From Membranipora membranacea (Eukaryota > Bryozoa > Gymnolaemata > Cheilostomatida > Membraniporidae): a stretch of DNA of 64,000 nt. Position numbers and translations under genes: made by a program. The notes beneath the pieces were generated by a model. That model saw nothing but the letters and a program-made list of their open reading frames with translations, searched no databases and was not told the origin of the DNA. This document shows positions 49,909-62,207 of this stretch, in pieces. Where the stretch lies: assembly GCA_914767715.1 (NCBI GenBank), contig OU612072.1, positions 682,001 through 746,000 on the forward strand, in the 5' to 3' direction. Within the stretch, counting starts at the first letter, position 1; each line of letters opens with the position of its first letter.

Positions 49909-52900
49909 CTGCAAACAAGAGTCATCAAATTGAGAGACATAGAATCTTAAGGAAGAACATTCTGGCCACAGAAAAATTGCACATGCAACATTGTATTACC
50001 GGTAATGGTATTTTGCCGACCTGGAACAAATTCAGAAGATAGGTATGGCAAACCAGCATTAATATGGAGGGTAAATATATTAAAATAAATAAGATGAAAT
50101 CAAAACCATCTGTGTCCACTATCCTCATCTACCTTGTATTACTTCTGGTTCAAAGCAAGGTCCAAGACTTTATCTTTGCGCTTCTTCCAGCAGCAGAATC
50201 CAATGATAGCGATGATAATAATGAGGACTATGACCCCTCCCACTGCTCCGCCTACAGCTGCTCCAACTGGTGAGGAATTCTGTCTCTCAGTTGTACCTGG
50301 GCTTGGCGGAGGGTTAGTCGGTGCTTCATCATCCAAAGTGATTATCCATGTAATGAGAAGCTGCAAGGCTGAAAGAGAGAAATCACTCAGAATGGAGGAG
50401 GAAAAATATACCCGAGGGAACACTTACATACAGTAGACAAGCAAAATGGACCACCGACTGATTTAAGACAGTGTGTTTCGTAAGAAAAGAAACTCAATAA
50501 CAAACTTACAGACTCCATCAACAGATGCTGTACATCTGATCTCCTCCACATCTCCATTCTCTCTAGAGTTCATTGAGACTAAAAAGGTGTTTCCAGTCAC
50601 ACTAGTTAGATCAGTTCCATTAGAAGTCCAGGTATAAGTAGGTGTTGGATTACCCTCAATATCACAAGCAATCGGTTTTGGGCTGGCTGGATTGAGCTTC
50701 ATATCACGGGACTCTTGAAGATCCCAGTCTCTTGTTATATCTACAACAAATGATCAATCACTTGTTTGTCGTAAATACTATGATGAAACAGCTGATGCAA
50801 TAGAATTATGCGTATTACAACTAGATTCATTAGTAAGTACCCCCAACACTGTAAGATATATACTTACATCTTGGTAAAACGCCTGTTGTAGATACTACGT
50901 CTCCAACAACTAACCAGTCAGGATTACCAGTATCTGTACACCTAATCTGGAAACCATTCCTGTCTTTTGTTGTGAGAGTGTGCTCCCCATTTGTCAGTAC
51001 AGTGGATGTCCCATCTTTCACCAATTCTAAGATAGGAAAGCGAGCATAGATACAGAGAGTCAGATGCAGTTTGCTGACTGAATTGATGACATATCAACAG
51101 CAAATTGCAGTTGTGCATGGATGAGATATTCGGCAAGTATATACCTTATAGAAATGCCTTTTATTGAACTTCTTGATTAGATGTGGCTTAAAGAAAAAAT
51201 TCATAGAGTAATAACCCAATAATAATAAATCAGCGCAAGTGTGCCATTAGTGTTGATACTGAGCGACATGTTATTTGCATGAAAATGATTTGGTTTAAAC
51301 ATAGCCTACAACAAATTATACTTCGATCAGGCTATCAAAAATGTTAGTCAAATTTCAGCACACCACCAAATCAGACGACATAGCTTGGGTTATTACCGTA
51401 TTTATAGACACTCTGTGGAGAAGATGAGGAACAAGTTGCTGTTAGTGTCTGATTCTCTATGACTGGTTCATGATTAAAGCTCATTTTGAGGTTTGTGGGG
51501 GATTCTGAAATATAAAGCAATCAGTAATCAAGTCAAGAGTAATACTGAGGACAGAGATTAAAGAAATAGCCTTGTTTCAATCGAATATTTCATGTTGCTA
51601 AGATGCATTGATGATTGACTGAAATGACAAAGATAAACTCATGGATTCTATAACCAGAACAGATACTAATCTATCAATTGTGGTAAGACTCTCTGGGCAT
51701 AGGTAGGTAGGTAGGTAGGTAGCTGGGTAGACAAGCAAAGGGTTCTCAAAAGAGGTTGCCGGTGCTGTGGTAATTATTTTGTGTTCAATCTCAAGATTCA
51801 GGGTTACCTATAGACAACCTATGGCAAAGAAATACATCAAGTTACATATTTTACCATTCATCCTAAAAGTGGTTGGTATCTAGCATAAATGTATATTCCC
51901 AATATAAGAGCCCATTTTGCTTTGCCACTGCAGAAACAATTTAAGACACAAAATTGCACGGCAATATTCTGGTAAGCACGAACTGTCTGGCAGTACAACT
52001 CCATGTCTTTCCTACATGTGCATGACATGTTTCGATTAATTTTCAAGAGGCTAGGAAATCTGCTTATCAATTTACATCTATCGCGTGGGGTTTGGGGGGG
52101 AGCTATGCTGAAGATTCAACCATAAGCACATTTAAATACACTCCCATTATATTCCATTTTCAACAAGCGATTTGATTGGACAACGGGCACAGCTGCAGGC
52201 TATTTGGGCACATCATAATATATTCTGCGAAGCAAACTTCCTCCATAAAATTATGATTGAAGTCTTTTTTTACACATGCGCAATAGCCTGCAACTCCCTC
52301 CTATGAAGCAACATGACAGCTTTCAAAATCCGACACTTAAAAATCTACTAGATGCCAGTACTTTACTTTTAATACCTTCTAAGCGGTGACGCTGATGGAT
52401 CAGGCATCAGGGGGAGATGAGTGAGTGTTCAAATAAACAATTTTTAAAAGTTTTTTTAGCTTTTAACGCCTATTAGAGTGAAGCTGCAACTAAACTGAGA
52501 AAATTATCCATATCCAGTATAACCTGTCACCAAACTATTGCCATCTCACACCAAATATGTTAAAGCTAGTTCTTGACCCGGTGATTGCTGAAAAAATGAT
52601 TCACCCACCTTTAACAGTTCCCATGACAAGAGATGTGGCTGAAAGCTCTGTGGTATTACCGTCATAACATATCAATGTAAGAGAAGACAGTTCCTGAGAT
52701 ATATTAAACACTATAATAACAGAGTTATCGTTGTTAGGTACATCACAATCTGGTTCGTATGTAACACCTTCAGGTACAGCACCACGTAGGGGTGCCCAAT
52801 TTCCAGTCAAAGCGTCTCGGTTACAACCTACAACCTCATCATTGATCCTCACACCAAGCTGTACCAGACCTCTTGGTGAGATGGCAGATTTTCTACAGGT

Positions 52901-53456
52901 TACTGTGAGTGGCTGACCGATGTAGTAACTATCACCTGTAGTAGTCTCAGCGTTGAATGTCAAGGTGTCTAAAACAGAAACCACCCTCAGTCATGTTTTA
53001 CCCAAGAGTATAACTTTGGACAAGAGGTAGAAGAAGCTCAACTGAGATAATAAATAATTCAGATTAAGCTTTCAATTGAAATGAACGATTTATTTTCGAA
53101 CCCTATCACTCCTATCAATTAGCTTGAAATCCTCGCTTACTTGGGTCTTTCAATTAGACATTGTTGTTCCCAAATAATTCGCTCAGAATTTATATAATTC
53201 CGTAAAATCCCAAAAAGAAACCTCTAGGAAAACTCGCTTACTCAGCAAGGAGCGAGCATATAGTGATATTGGTAGTTGTTGATTGAGAGATCCTTATGGA
53301 TGATCAAGTTTCAATTTTGACCAATTTACTAAAAAAATGGCATATTTACGTATCGTCAGCTTACAAACCTTGCATTGTGACTTGTGGAACTAGTGTTATA
53401 ACAATGAGAACTCCCAATATCTGAGGCATTGTCCTTGTGACATACCCATATGCCAT
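49612..53456 (-). CDS. Ig-domain type I receptor with ITIM tail (seven exons)
   Basis: Exons joined 53456-53369, 52968-52609, 51504-51397, 51026-50868, 50740-50510, 50368-50169 and 49908-49612 give 1443 nt, 480 residues. Extracellular introns are all phase 1, as usual for Ig modules. Order: signal peptide (1-29); first Ig-like domain (30-149) with TVTCRK and LICYDG; second (150-238) with TATCSS and IRCTD; third (239-315) with IACDI, YTWTSNG and IRCTAS; Pro-rich stalk; transmembrane helix about 350-373 followed by KKRKDK; tail 383-480. The tail has Y386 (IIYSEV) and Y416 (VEYTSI), both canonical ITIMs, Y444 (MEYESV), and RRAPKPP. In other animals phosphorylated ITIMs recruit SHP-type phosphatases. 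Ligand unknown. Confidence 0.85.
50169..50368 (-). CDS. receptor exon 6, stalk and transmembrane helix
   Basis: From acceptor CTCTCTTTCAG. It encodes a Pro/Ser stalk, a Gly/Ala-rich lead and the helix GVIVLIIIIAIIGFCCW, then KKRKDK. The in-phase donor is AAA^GTCTTG at 50168, which is weak. A better-looking donor AGAA^GTAATA lies 26 nt further, at 50142, but would shift the frame in the last exon. Confidence 0.75.
50510..50740 (-). CDS. receptor exon 5, Ig-like domain 3
   Basis: 231 nt from acceptor TTTGTTGTAG to donor GTCT^GTAAGT. The C-W-C pattern of an Ig fold is clear: IACDIEGNPTPTYTWTSNG and EEIRCTASVDG. Confidence 0.88.
50868..51026 (-). CDS. receptor exon 4, Ig-like domain 2, second half
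   Basis: 159 nt from acceptor CCTATCTTAG to donor AGAT^GTAAGT. It contains GFQIRCTDTGNPDW, the second core cysteine, so this domain is split by an intron. Confidence 0.85.
51397..51504 (-). CDS. receptor exon 3, Ig-like domain 2, first half
   Basis: 108 nt from acceptor TATATTTCAG to donor TACG^GTAATA. It encodes ESPTNLKMSFNHEPVIEN and TATCSS, the first core cysteine. Confidence 0.8.
52609..52968 (-). CDS. receptor exon 2, Ig-like domain 1
   Basis: 360 nt between acceptor CTGTTTTAG and donor AAAG^GTGGGT, phase 1 to 1. It has four cysteines and potential N-glycosylation sites NIS and NTT. Confidence 0.85.
53369..53456 (-). CDS. receptor exon 1, signal peptide
   Basis: ATG at 53456, then a hydrophobic core ILGVLIVITLVPQV; donor CAAG^GTTTGT. 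An acceptor-like ATTTCAG lies four bases before the ATG, so the 5' UTR is probably split. Confidence 0.8.
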
Positions 53457-56400
53457 CACCCTGAAATCACCTGTTACCGAGATCCTGAAAAAATCATGTC
53501 AAGTTCGACTCTAGTACAAAACAAGGGTTGGTTTCACCTGAGCCATGAGTAGAAATGAGTACAAGACTCAAATTTTATTTTTGAGAAAGAAACATTATAG
53601 GGTTTGGGGATAAAAGTTTGCAATGCACCGCTAACCGGATGTCTGTATGGCATCTACACATGGTGTTTGCCAAAAAGGCATCCGGTAAGCAATCGGACTA
53701 ACCTTAGATTCATTATCCAGTCACACTTTGAGTTTAATACAACAATAATCAACAATTTTATTTAATCAAACTATGATAATTATGATTTCCTTGGCTATTG
53801 CAAGAAAATGCTGAACACTGGAGGGCAGCTTATACAATGAGAGTTTATTGATATATTGAGAGAAATGATTTAATTTGCTTGTAGTGTACCTTTCATATTC
53901 TACTAAATTTATGACTAACTAAACAAATATTCAACATACTCACTCTACTGCACGTCCGCTACTACTAATAAAAAACAGTAACAGCCATTGTGTAAAGCCA
54001 AATTGATGTGTAATAAAAATCAAAAGCAGAAAAGGATTAATAAACTCCGTGGTAATACCACCACTCCTTTGATTAGGGAGTGGCTGCAATCATTCAATCA
54101 ATTAAATGATCAACGATCAACTCAAATGGATTACTTAGTTCATTTAATTGACTTTGACTAAGGTGGATCCGTCCAGTACCAGAGTTAGAGAGAGAGAGAG
54201 AAAGAGAGAGAGAGCAGAGAGGGAGAGAGCAGAGAGGGAGATCCTACCTACCTGTCCTACTAATAAGTTACTAATACTTACTACTATGCTGATGAGGATA
54301 TGTCTGGTCTGTAGTGCAGCAGCTGTCAACTTGCTGATAGTGTTATATCTGAAACTAAGGGGTTTTAGAATAACCGATACAACTAAACTCAATACAATCG
54401 ATAGAACAGGCTCACCTCAAATCACTGTTACAAATGTCTGACTTGCTCAAGCAAGATCTTCTCAGTACAGAGCTATCAGTGGATTGTCCTCTCTACTAGC
54501 CGCCAGCCTTCTGGGTGACTCTACAAGTAATATAATCCTCATATGAGTAATCTAGCTGTCCTCATGAGTATACATGTTGCACAGTAAGCAGTTATAGTAG
54601 AGTCCCTTTCCCATTCTTGCCTTCTTCCTTTTTTTTCATTTGCTTTTTCTGTCGGTTTTTATTTTCTGTTTTTGTTGTAGCGTCCTACAAGTTTTTGGTT
54701 GATTTGCTTTGATCCATAATATACAATGATGTTTATATATATGCAGTTGGTACAAAGGTACAATATGATTCCTCAGTACGAAATATGATAGTAGTCTGCC
54801 CTATCTGGTTGCCGTTATATGACTGACTGGTTTCTGGCTGAGTCATATTATTTATACCTTTGTATTCCAACTACATGTAAAAATGGGAGGGAGTTGCCTT
54901 CATTTATGTGTGGTGGGGCAACTCCAAAGTAATATATGATGGCTATTAGAATTTGACTAATATTTCAATATAGCAATAGGTTAAGAACAAAATATTATCC
55001 AGAAAACAAAGATTAAGCATTTAGTCCTCTCTCAAGGCTAGGATGGATTTAATTCTAACAACTTATAATGATATTATAATTCCAAGTAACCACTTTTGAA
55101 TTCAATTTTAGGTAGTTGCTTTGAACTTCCTGTTGTGGCAACATGATTTTATAATTGTCCACATCTCAATGATCAATATGAAATCATTACAATATGCATG
55201 TCTGTGGATCTTCGGATAAAATTAGTAGTTATCCTCTCACTTTTTATAATGAGACAACTCCAGTTTGTATAAAATCTGTTGACTAGATAAGTTTCACCAG
55301 GAATACCAGATATACCCTGGTTCCATCCCACCAATGAACTAAACCTCCAGGAAGAACAACTGCAGTCACATGACCAATTGAGTTGTGTGCAGTTGGTTCA
55401 GAGTTGTCCTCTCAAAAACACACTAAATTGGAAACATAACTCCATGATAGCCCAAGTTCTTTTGTAGCAATTAGGGGTGGGTTACACTGAATACACTGAC
55501 TCACTAGAAAATAACCGCAATTCTGTGAATATGCTTAGTGATGAGGCTTGATGGCCATGGTGTTGACACCAAATATTCTCATTACTGATGGTTTATTTCA
55601 CTAAACTGAGACATTGAACTATAGAGAAGATGCTCATTGACAGTTGAGGTGCCATCCTTTTCAGATATACAATGCTTAAACCTCAAAAATAATGCAGAGA
55701 AAAGTCATTAAAATGTTAATTTTTCACTCTTTCAATCCTGGAATCTCTATGCAGAGCCCATAATAGATCAATCTAAAAACATGTGGCTATGGGTTATATT
55801 GCAAAGAACATATACCTTGCAGGTAAATACATTGAACATTCACATTTTGATTGTAAAATGATGAAAAACTCATTAAAATCAGCATATACAAGCAAGATAT
55901 GCTGAGGAATGTGTCATCTGACTCTAAATCATGGAATGTTGGACAGGCAGTTGAAGGTATGAGTCTTGTTATCCCTCATAACCATGTTTCATCATAAACA
56001 ATTACTCCTAGTGATTTCAATTTCATTTTTTACTGATCACTCTCTAATTTCAAGTGACCATTATTTATGCATGCACATCATTTTTCAATTTTTCGGAATT
56101 AGCCAATCAGCAGCCAGCTTAACTATGAGTTGTTCTTCCTGGAGGTTTAGTTCATTGATCCCACCCTCCCTGGTTCCATAATGGGTAGCAATTACTCCAA
56201 GATTCAACCGTAGACTCTATGATAAACCTAGACAGGACACCATATAAAGCTAAAGTGAGGCACTTGATTGTGGCTAATGTTACTATAGAGTCTTCCTATC
56301 ATATTGTTGCATCTAGATGCCAGATCAGGTGACATGTCATAATCGAGGACGATTGCAACCAAGGGAGTGCCGATGTCACATCTGCAGAGCAAACAGAAGA

Positions 56401-56596
56401 ATTTTCTATATCATCATCAGTACACTCAAACTCAACTTGAGGACACGCTAGTAACAGACAGGACATTTAACCTCGATCAAAGTTAACTGAATCAAAGGAA
56501 CATCGATCAAAGGCAGCTGAGTTAAATCAAAGTGCTAATTTTAATATCTGTACCCGCTCTTGGGACCGATCAACCCACTCTTGGGGCAGATGTGTT
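53457..56596. other. region upstream of the receptor, no gene
   Basis: Holds the receptor promoter and 5' UTR, not resolved. Other contents: a (GA)n microsatellite at about 54184-54240; a foldback element at about 54736-54882 with imperfect GTTGGTACAAAGGTA-type inverted ends; a small hairpin at 54890-54925. The GAACTAAACCTCCAGGAAGA block near 55337 is repeated in reverse complement near 56138. Confidence 0.5.
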
Positions 56597-56768
56597 TTGT
56601 TGTTTTTCTTGGGTTTGTTTACTGATGAGCGTCAGCAGTTTTTTAACGTGTTTGGAACCACGCTATATAAGAGCATGGTTCACCAATGGAAAAGCAGGAT
56701 TGATCTGTTTGGGGACCATCTGGCCGACATGCAGCTCCCTTTTGTTTGCAACTTCATTTTGGAGACAG
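56597..56768 (+). CDS. candidate exon, product not recognised
   Basis: The frame reads FTDERQQFFNVFGTTLYKSM, then VHQWKSRIDLFGDHLADMQL, ending before a donor-like ACAG^GTCAGT at 56768. Composition and absence of stops look protein-like, but the acceptor is unclear and no neighbouring exon was found. It may be a fragment of a mobile element or of a host gene. Confidence 0.3.
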
Positions 56769-58879
56769 GTCAGTTTTTTTAAACATGAAAGTTTTACAAG
56801 TTGTTATCATAATATTTTCATTTATTGTATGTTAGTGATATTTATAGGGAAATAGAACTTGCCTTATTATTTGATAATGGCACAGTATAACAGTTGGTTG
56901 GATTATCTATATAATCAACAAATTTAGTTAAATGAATTAAATTGAGCATGCATGGCGTCATTAACTAGAAAGTATAACTTGCTGAAATAAGACACGCGTT
57001 GTTTAAGTTGAATTGCGTTTGATGTTAAACTTAATAAGAATTAAAAGGCATGCTCTTGAATCAAGTGTTTAATCGAATCAAAGGAGATCGCATGTAAATA
57101 AGTCAGTGTCACATAGTGAGAATCATCACACCGAGCTCGTGAGCACAGATATCAGTAGCGGAGAGTTAATGTGGTGACTCCCTAACCAGGAATCCCACAA
57201 TATCATAGGTTTTTTTGTCTTGTTGATATACATGTACTTCGCAACAGAGAAGACAATTTACGATCAAGAGCCAACTACTAACACAAATATCTTTGTTAGT
57301 TTGTTAGGTAGTTTAGGCTTGGCTAGTAGAGACTGGATGGAGTGAAGAAAATTTATTTACTTATCTCAGCATCGTGATCAATAGACATCGATACACAGAC
57401 ATCAACTTAGTCTATTTCTATTTTATGCTCACATGACCAATAGACCATAGAATAAAATCGGACATCTCTTATTTTATTCCGAATTCACAACTATTGCAAT
57501 TCATTTATGTGTTGTCCTCTCTTACCAAATGGATGTACCCAGGCTGTCCCCCCCTCCACACCCACCCTCGGCACGACAGCCTGCCAAGGCTAGCCTATTG
57601 CGTACCAGCCCATTAAACTATCACTAATGTTTCCATGCAATCTTATAGGTATTAATAACCGGGAGCACTGGCTCTGATGTCTCTCAAACCTTTCATAACA
57701 TCAATAACAGGATGGGCAACAAAAAGTCACAGCGGTCCATATAAAACAAAATTATGATAATAATAGTAGGAGTCTTTCAAATGAATTTAAAAAAAACTGG
57801 AAGCGCAAAATCTTACAGTATCAGAGAGAAATAAGAAGGTCAGCTAGAACAAGCCGATCCAAGCTGCTTTATGGCACTATAAGCTGATCTTTGCAAAATT
57901 GAGTCTCGAAATTTCGCAGCCAACTGATTGGCTACCTGGCTGAATTGGCTGTAAAAGTTATCATTTTTTGTCACTATTTGCTCAAGTATAGAATCAATTC
58001 ATACAGTAGGTGTTTTCTTTCCCCGTACCGTTGTCAATGAGAACTTGGATTAAACTGATAGTACTTGCACAAGCGCAAATCAAAGTCGCACATGATTCAT
58101 AATTACACTTACACTGTGCTCTTTGTGGTAATGAATGCCTAGCTACCAGCTAGCTATGATGCCCAGACAAAATCATGAGATTCAGTATGATCTATGTGTG
58201 GAAACACTACAAACAAAGAATCATGTGGGGATGTAATGTAGCTGCCTCTAGATTCATTAGTCATTGGGATGATTACTACAGAGTTCATTCTAATGTCTCA
58301 GTCTACAGCTTATTTTGACATTCAACCTCCTTCCGGGGTCGGGAGGGCAGAAGAGGTGATAATCAGAACATTGCTGTGATTTTCATTCCCCGTTTGAATA
58401 ATTAACATGCAGAGACTATTTAATAAGCTAGCAGGGCTCCATTTTTTGCTATCCCCCTTACAATTAGATCGATGTCACATCAGATGATGCCATAGCTGAG
58501 AATATCAAACCAGCTGCTGAGTGGCAAACAACTTAGGGTATGGACACGTAGTGCCCCTCAATAATAAAACTAGAACTGCCGCGATCATAAATGCCACAAA
58601 ACTTCAGGGGTGTGGATGATATACACTGAGGTTGTCGATTGAGTTTATGATGGATGGCCAATTGGCGATGTCATTATAATTGCAAATTAAAATGGCTGTC
58701 CTTTCTATGCCACCTATGAGGTAGACAGCCGGAGTATCGTTTTCCTATTATGTGGCAGAACTCCCCCCACAATTATTTTTAGTGAATACAGCCATAGAAT
58801 ATAACGTAACAAACATGTTATAATTGTGGTATATTTATATATATTATATAAAAATAAGGGCTCCTCCCCATGTTTCCTC
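56769..58879. other. no gene recognised
   Basis: AT-rich DNA with no domain-bearing frame, long repeat or strong hairpin noticed. Confidence 0.45.
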
Positions 58880-58935
58880 CTTGCTTTTTTTAATCTGGTC
58901 TCATCGGAATTCGAACTCCCACCGCTCATACTATT
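58880..58935 (-). repeat. tRNA-derived SINE fragment
   Basis: The minus strand has GGGAGTTCGAATTCCGATGA, a B-box-like block, followed by a T/A-rich tail. No complete cloverleaf. Confidence 0.45.
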
Positions 58936-59119
58936 TTATATAATAAATAATTGTATATAATGTATAGTTGTATGTAATGTATGTATGTAACAAAACAAGT
59001 TAAACCACCGAGAAGTAATATAGACAAAATGTAAATTTGATCACTTTTTTTAGTCAACATTTTTTGTTATTTTTAATGGCATTTTTGGAAAACATTTTCT
59101 TGAAAATGATATAGATGCC

Positions 59120-59190
59120 GATAGGGTATTAAAAGAAAAGCGTCTTTACCGGGATTCAAACTCGGGCCTCTCGCGTAACAAGCATGTTAT
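59120..59190 (-). repeat. tRNA-derived SINE fragment
   Basis: The minus strand has GCGAGAGGCCCGAGTTTGAA then TCCCGGTAAAGAC, related to the 4084-4197 insertion (GCGGGAGGCCCAGGTTCAAA). Probably the same SINE family. Confidence 0.5.
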
Positions 59191-59224
59191 AATTGTGGTA
59201 TATGTAAAAAAAATTAGATTATCC

Positions 59225-59322
59225 ACATTCACCCTTTTTTTTGGTCACAACCGGGAATCGAGCTTGGGCTACTTGTGCTGTGATCGAGCACAGGACTAGC
59301 CACTCGGCCACCCAAGCCCCTG
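59225..59322 (-). repeat. tRNA-Leu/Ser-like SINE fragment
   Basis: The minus strand has an excellent A box, TGGCCGAGTGG, and a B box, GCTCGATTCCCGG, at tRNA-like spacing. The acceptor and T stems do not pair, so it is not a tRNA gene. Confidence 0.55.
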
Positions 59323-59804
59323 TAGCTTACTGATTTTCATTGATGTATGTTGGAGATATATGGGTAAAGTAAGCTGCTTTTTAGTTTTTAATCAATTTCA
59401 AGCTTTCATGGCACAAATCTGACAAAAAAATATAAATAGCACACCCTCATCTGGTTTTACTACACATATGTGGTGGAACACAGGACTGTGATTCAGCCGT
59501 TTTTTCTATTTTTTTCAAAAACACTTTTTGAAAAAGTGATATGAGGCACTTGATTTGGGTTTTGTATACACATGCGTTTATCATAAACACAAAACTGAAG
59601 ATTTGTGTTGTGTTGGATGTAGTAGACAAAGTGATATCCTTTTGAAAAAGACTGGCAAAATTTATTTTGCTCGTACTTACCAACTGTAAAGATTTATCCA
59701 ACCATTATTTCGCTTTACATCAGGTCTGTTATCGAGTTGTCTGCACTCAAATGTGGTGCCGAATTTGTAGCTCAGTACTAATTTGAAAATACCAGAGCTT
59801 TATT

Positions 59805-60005
59805 TGTTAGGTTATCCAAGATTTTAGCAGATTAGCACATTTTTGGAATTGTAAAATCTATACTGAGAGTGTTAAAGACTATACCGACGATTGGACCCTG
59901 AGCCGAGAAATTGAACGAGAGATCTTGGCCTCTTTACAGTACAGCTTTATAGGTGAGTGTACGCTCTCTTGCCTAAAATAAAGTGTACATTCCTTGCTAG
60001 CTATT
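59805..60005 (+). repeat. diverged solo LTR of the Gypsy family
   Basis: Starts TGTTAGGTTATCC and aligns along its length to the 219-bp LTRs, with many substitutions. Best kept is CTCTTTACAGTACAGCTTTA followed by TAGGTGAGT. No internal Gypsy sequence adjoins it. The right end is approximate. Confidence 0.8.
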
Positions 60006-61023
60006 TTTTAACTTATAGTTACCGTTTTTATCATTTTATATTTTACTGCTACTCTTTTTATTAGTGGATTTCACTTCAGTACATCACACTGCTGATTTTA
60101 GGAGGAACAAAAATAAACATATGTAGCCCTACCTTAAAACATTCGGCGAAATAAATCCAAATTGATGCTCAATTCTTCTTTTTTAAACTCAACTCACTAA
60201 AAAATCTTTTGTCCAGTCTAGCCCACTGCTACTTTAGCCTAGTGTGATCTACAGTTTCATACTCAGTTGATATGTCAAATAATGTTAAGGTTGTTCTTTT
60301 TACTGCAATAACCTAATGTAATCGTTATTGCAATAATAGATTGTTTAAAAAATAGATACAGATATCTGCATAACAAATTATCCTAAGTTAGGCCAAGGAT
60401 CCTTAGTTAGGCCTTGCAGCCTCATGTAATTATGTAACAGATGATCATAATGTAATGTACTTTATATTGTTATTATCACACCTTGCTAGCAGGGCAACAG
60501 ATACTTCTATTCATTGGGACATTTTATAAAAAAACGGCAGCCAAACTTTTGTTCAATTCATCGAGCCAACGAGGAAATGTCACATACTTCACATTTACTG
60601 AAGCAATAAATTAAATTTGTGACTAAACTATTTATACTGATAACATAACTATATTGATAAGGAAGTAGGCTAGTAGTAGCTTACTGTGTATCACATAGAC
60701 TGTCTGCCGGCTTACTGTAAGCTGTGACTCTAAGTAGTAAGTAGCGCAAAGAGCATTGCATGAAACACAGTGAGTTAACCTTATATATATGGCGATGAAC
60801 TTATTGACACACACAGTGATTTGGGAAACCCTAATCTGGTTAGAAGAGAGAGATCATAATAGTGCTCAGGATGGGATTAATAATCTGGAATCTTTAGTTT
60901 AGTAAGGATAAAGGGCTGGCACCCTTTTCAACTCTCTGGAAACCATTTGCAATAACCTGATCAAAGGTTAAATGTCTGATCAAACTTTGCTTGTGCGAGA
61001 TTTTAAAGAAGTATCTGATACTT
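60006..61023. other. no gene recognised
   Basis: AT-rich DNA without recognised features. Confidence 0.45.
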
Positions 61024-61246
61024 TGGGGTTCTTTCAGTTAGAATGAACAATTGTTTACTAAAGAAAATCGGCACATCCACTTGCTCAATATTATCGCTAT
61101 ATCAATTAGACAATTTTTTTCCCATATTGCTCACACAGAATGTATATCGTTCAATCGATGGGTCAGCGATTTTTGTGTGAGACCCTTTCAGACAGCAGCT
61201 AGCGATCATATCACGATTTTGGCTGTTTCTAATTGACAGAACCCCA
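61024..61246. mobile_element. MITE with GGGGTTCTTTCAGTTAGAA termini
   Basis: The ends are inverted repeats matching at about 17 of 19 positions. Same terminal family as 14861-15032. No coding content; target duplication not evident. Confidence 0.6.
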
Positions 61247-62207
61247 ATGAAAGCAGTTAATGTGAAAACTACCAAGTATAATGCCGTGGTAATTTAAGCT
61301 GTCTCTCCCAACCCTAGCCAATGAAAAAGTTATATAGTTTGATTATGATGCACTGTAAAAATGCATTGCTTGAAATTAAATTTTTTAAACGCTGCTTCAT
61401 GAACCGATTCAACTGCAACCGCTTTGATGACTCATTGTTCTTTTATATCATGGTAGATGCACATGATCTCTAAAAAAGAGTTGTCCACTTAACCGATAAT
61501 CTCAGATAACTCCTATTATTTATCAACTTATTTGTACAGTCACAGTCACTCATTTAGCTATATATTTCTTGTACAATAACTGCTCATTCATCTTACATTG
61601 AGCCTACAATGCAATATGGCAACCTTCACAACTAAAAAAAGCTATTGCTATGGCCAAGATTTTATAGGTTTAATTTTGTAATAAATAATCTTTGCTTTGC
61701 TTTATAAGAAGTTCATTATGCCGATGACGTATATTAGCAGCAGTAACTAAGTCCAGTTCTAAAACTACCAATTATGTCAATATGTTATTATTGACTTGTT
61801 GTGTGCATCCTACCAAAAGAGGGGGGGGGGAAGGAGCAAGGGTTTTTGGGCTCAAACTAATGAAATTTGCAATTGAATTGTTTTTGATAATTTGTAGCAG
61901 GACATGGTAAAATCGGTGTGGTCATTGTCGCTGCTATTTGGAGCTATTGTTGCAATAACTGGGATACAAAAGGTTCTGTCACAAGGTTTGTATTCTAATC
62001 TGACGCTATGATACTGCAAATAGTTTAAAATCCATAGATCTGTTGAGCATAAATGAGGCATTTAACTTTATTATTTGGCGCTTGTAAGAGCAATCATTAA
62101 GAATTAGCAGATACATGCTTTTTCATTCAATGCTCAGCACAATACTGAAACACTGGGTGTATCACTGTCTTGTAGATGAGCACCATCAGCTTCTGTGGAC
62201 TTTCTTG
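61247..62207. other. no gene recognised
   Basis: AT-rich, with a G run near 61820. Confidence 0.45.
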
